Below are positions 63,519-64,000 of a stretch of 64,000 bases of DNA, piece by piece. Under the pieces are notes generated by a model, which had not been told where the DNA came from, searched no databases, and saw only the letters and a program-made list of their open reading frames with translations. Origin of the DNA: Amphiduros pacificus (Eukaryota > Annelida > Polychaeta > Phyllodocida > Hesionidae). The DNA lies in NCBI GenBank assembly GCA_949316495.1, contig OX439010.1, positions 16,300,809-16,364,808 on the forward strand, given 5' to 3'. Position 1 is the stretch's first letter. Each line of letters starts with the position of its first letter. The position numbers and the translations under genes were made by a program.

Positions 63519-64000
63519 CACCAGATCCCCTCCATAATCAATATTACATTCACCAGATGCCCTCCATAATCAATATTAAGCTCACCAGATGCCCTCCATA
63601 ATCAATATTAAGCTCACCAGATGCCCTCCATAATCAATATTAAGCTCTCCAGATGCCCTCCATAATCAATATTAGGCTCTCCAGATGCCCTCCATAATCA
63701 ATATTAAGCTCACCAGATCCCCTCCATAATCAATATAAAGCTCTCCAGATGCCCTCCATAATCAATATTAAGCTCACCAGATGCCCTCCATAATCAATAT
63801 TAAGCTCACCAGATGCCCTCCATAATCAATATTAAGCTCACCAGATCCCCCCTATAATCAATATTACATTCACCAGATGCCCTCCATAATCAATATTAAG
63901 CTCACCAGATCCCCTCCATAATCAATATTACATTCACCAGATGCCCTCCATAATCAATATTAAGCTCTCCAGATGCCCTCCATAATCAATATTAGGCTCT
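63519..64000. repeat. 32-bp minisatellite in receptor-2 intron 4
   Basis: About 15 copies of a 32 bp unit (CCAGATGCCCTCCATAATCA followed by ATATTAAGCTCA), continuing off the right edge. It starts about 235 bp after the donor. Confidence 0.95.

Overview
This is an intron-rich, AT-rich animal nuclear genome window. The gene content and mobile elements fit a lophotrochozoan, most likely a mollusc and perhaps a bivalve: a JMY/WHAMM-like gene, a KXD1 gene, two divergent NR1-type nuclear receptors and tRNA-derived SINEs ending in an ACCCCAAACAAACAAA-type tail. The species cannot be fixed from the sequence. No rRNA, tRNA, CRISPR array or viral element was seen.

Layout. From 0 to 4 kb there is the 5' part of a JMY/WHAMM-like actin-nucleation gene on the minus strand (six coding exons, 472 codons, rest off the left edge). 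From 6.2 to 10.2 kb there is KXD1 on the plus strand (five coding exons, 258 aa), head to head with JMY across a 2.2 kb gap. From 16.6 to 23.9 kb there is a complete plus-strand nuclear receptor (six coding exons, 524 aa). From 56.6 kb to the right edge there is a second receptor, paralogous to the first with matching intron positions and phases, of which four main exons are visible. A TATA box and a tiny Kozak-type exon at 37.85-37.94 kb splice in phase to this second receptor and may be its true first exon. In that case its first intron is about 18.7 kb long.

Mobile elements. A 10.9 kb fold-back element (39,529-50,426) has 12 bp perfect ends, a 9 bp target duplication and arms built largely of about 25 and 9 copies of a 180-190 bp satellite, with a decayed hAT transposase in its centre. 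Three copies of one TTAA-flanked MITE family, another TTAA element abutting one of them, a 1 kb element with a 7 bp duplication, and SINEs are also present.

Tandem repeats. About 30 percent of the window is tandem repeat, in some twenty arrays with periods from 22 to about 190 bp. The most striking pattern is that three intronic minisatellites (JMY intron 6, receptor-2 introns 1 and 3) begin exactly at the exon's 5' splice site. Their repeat units contain the last bases of the exon plus the donor, so the splice site itself has been copied roughly 16, 29 and 40 times. Several arrays also multiply short regulatory-like motifs (AGGTCA half-sites, TGACTCA).
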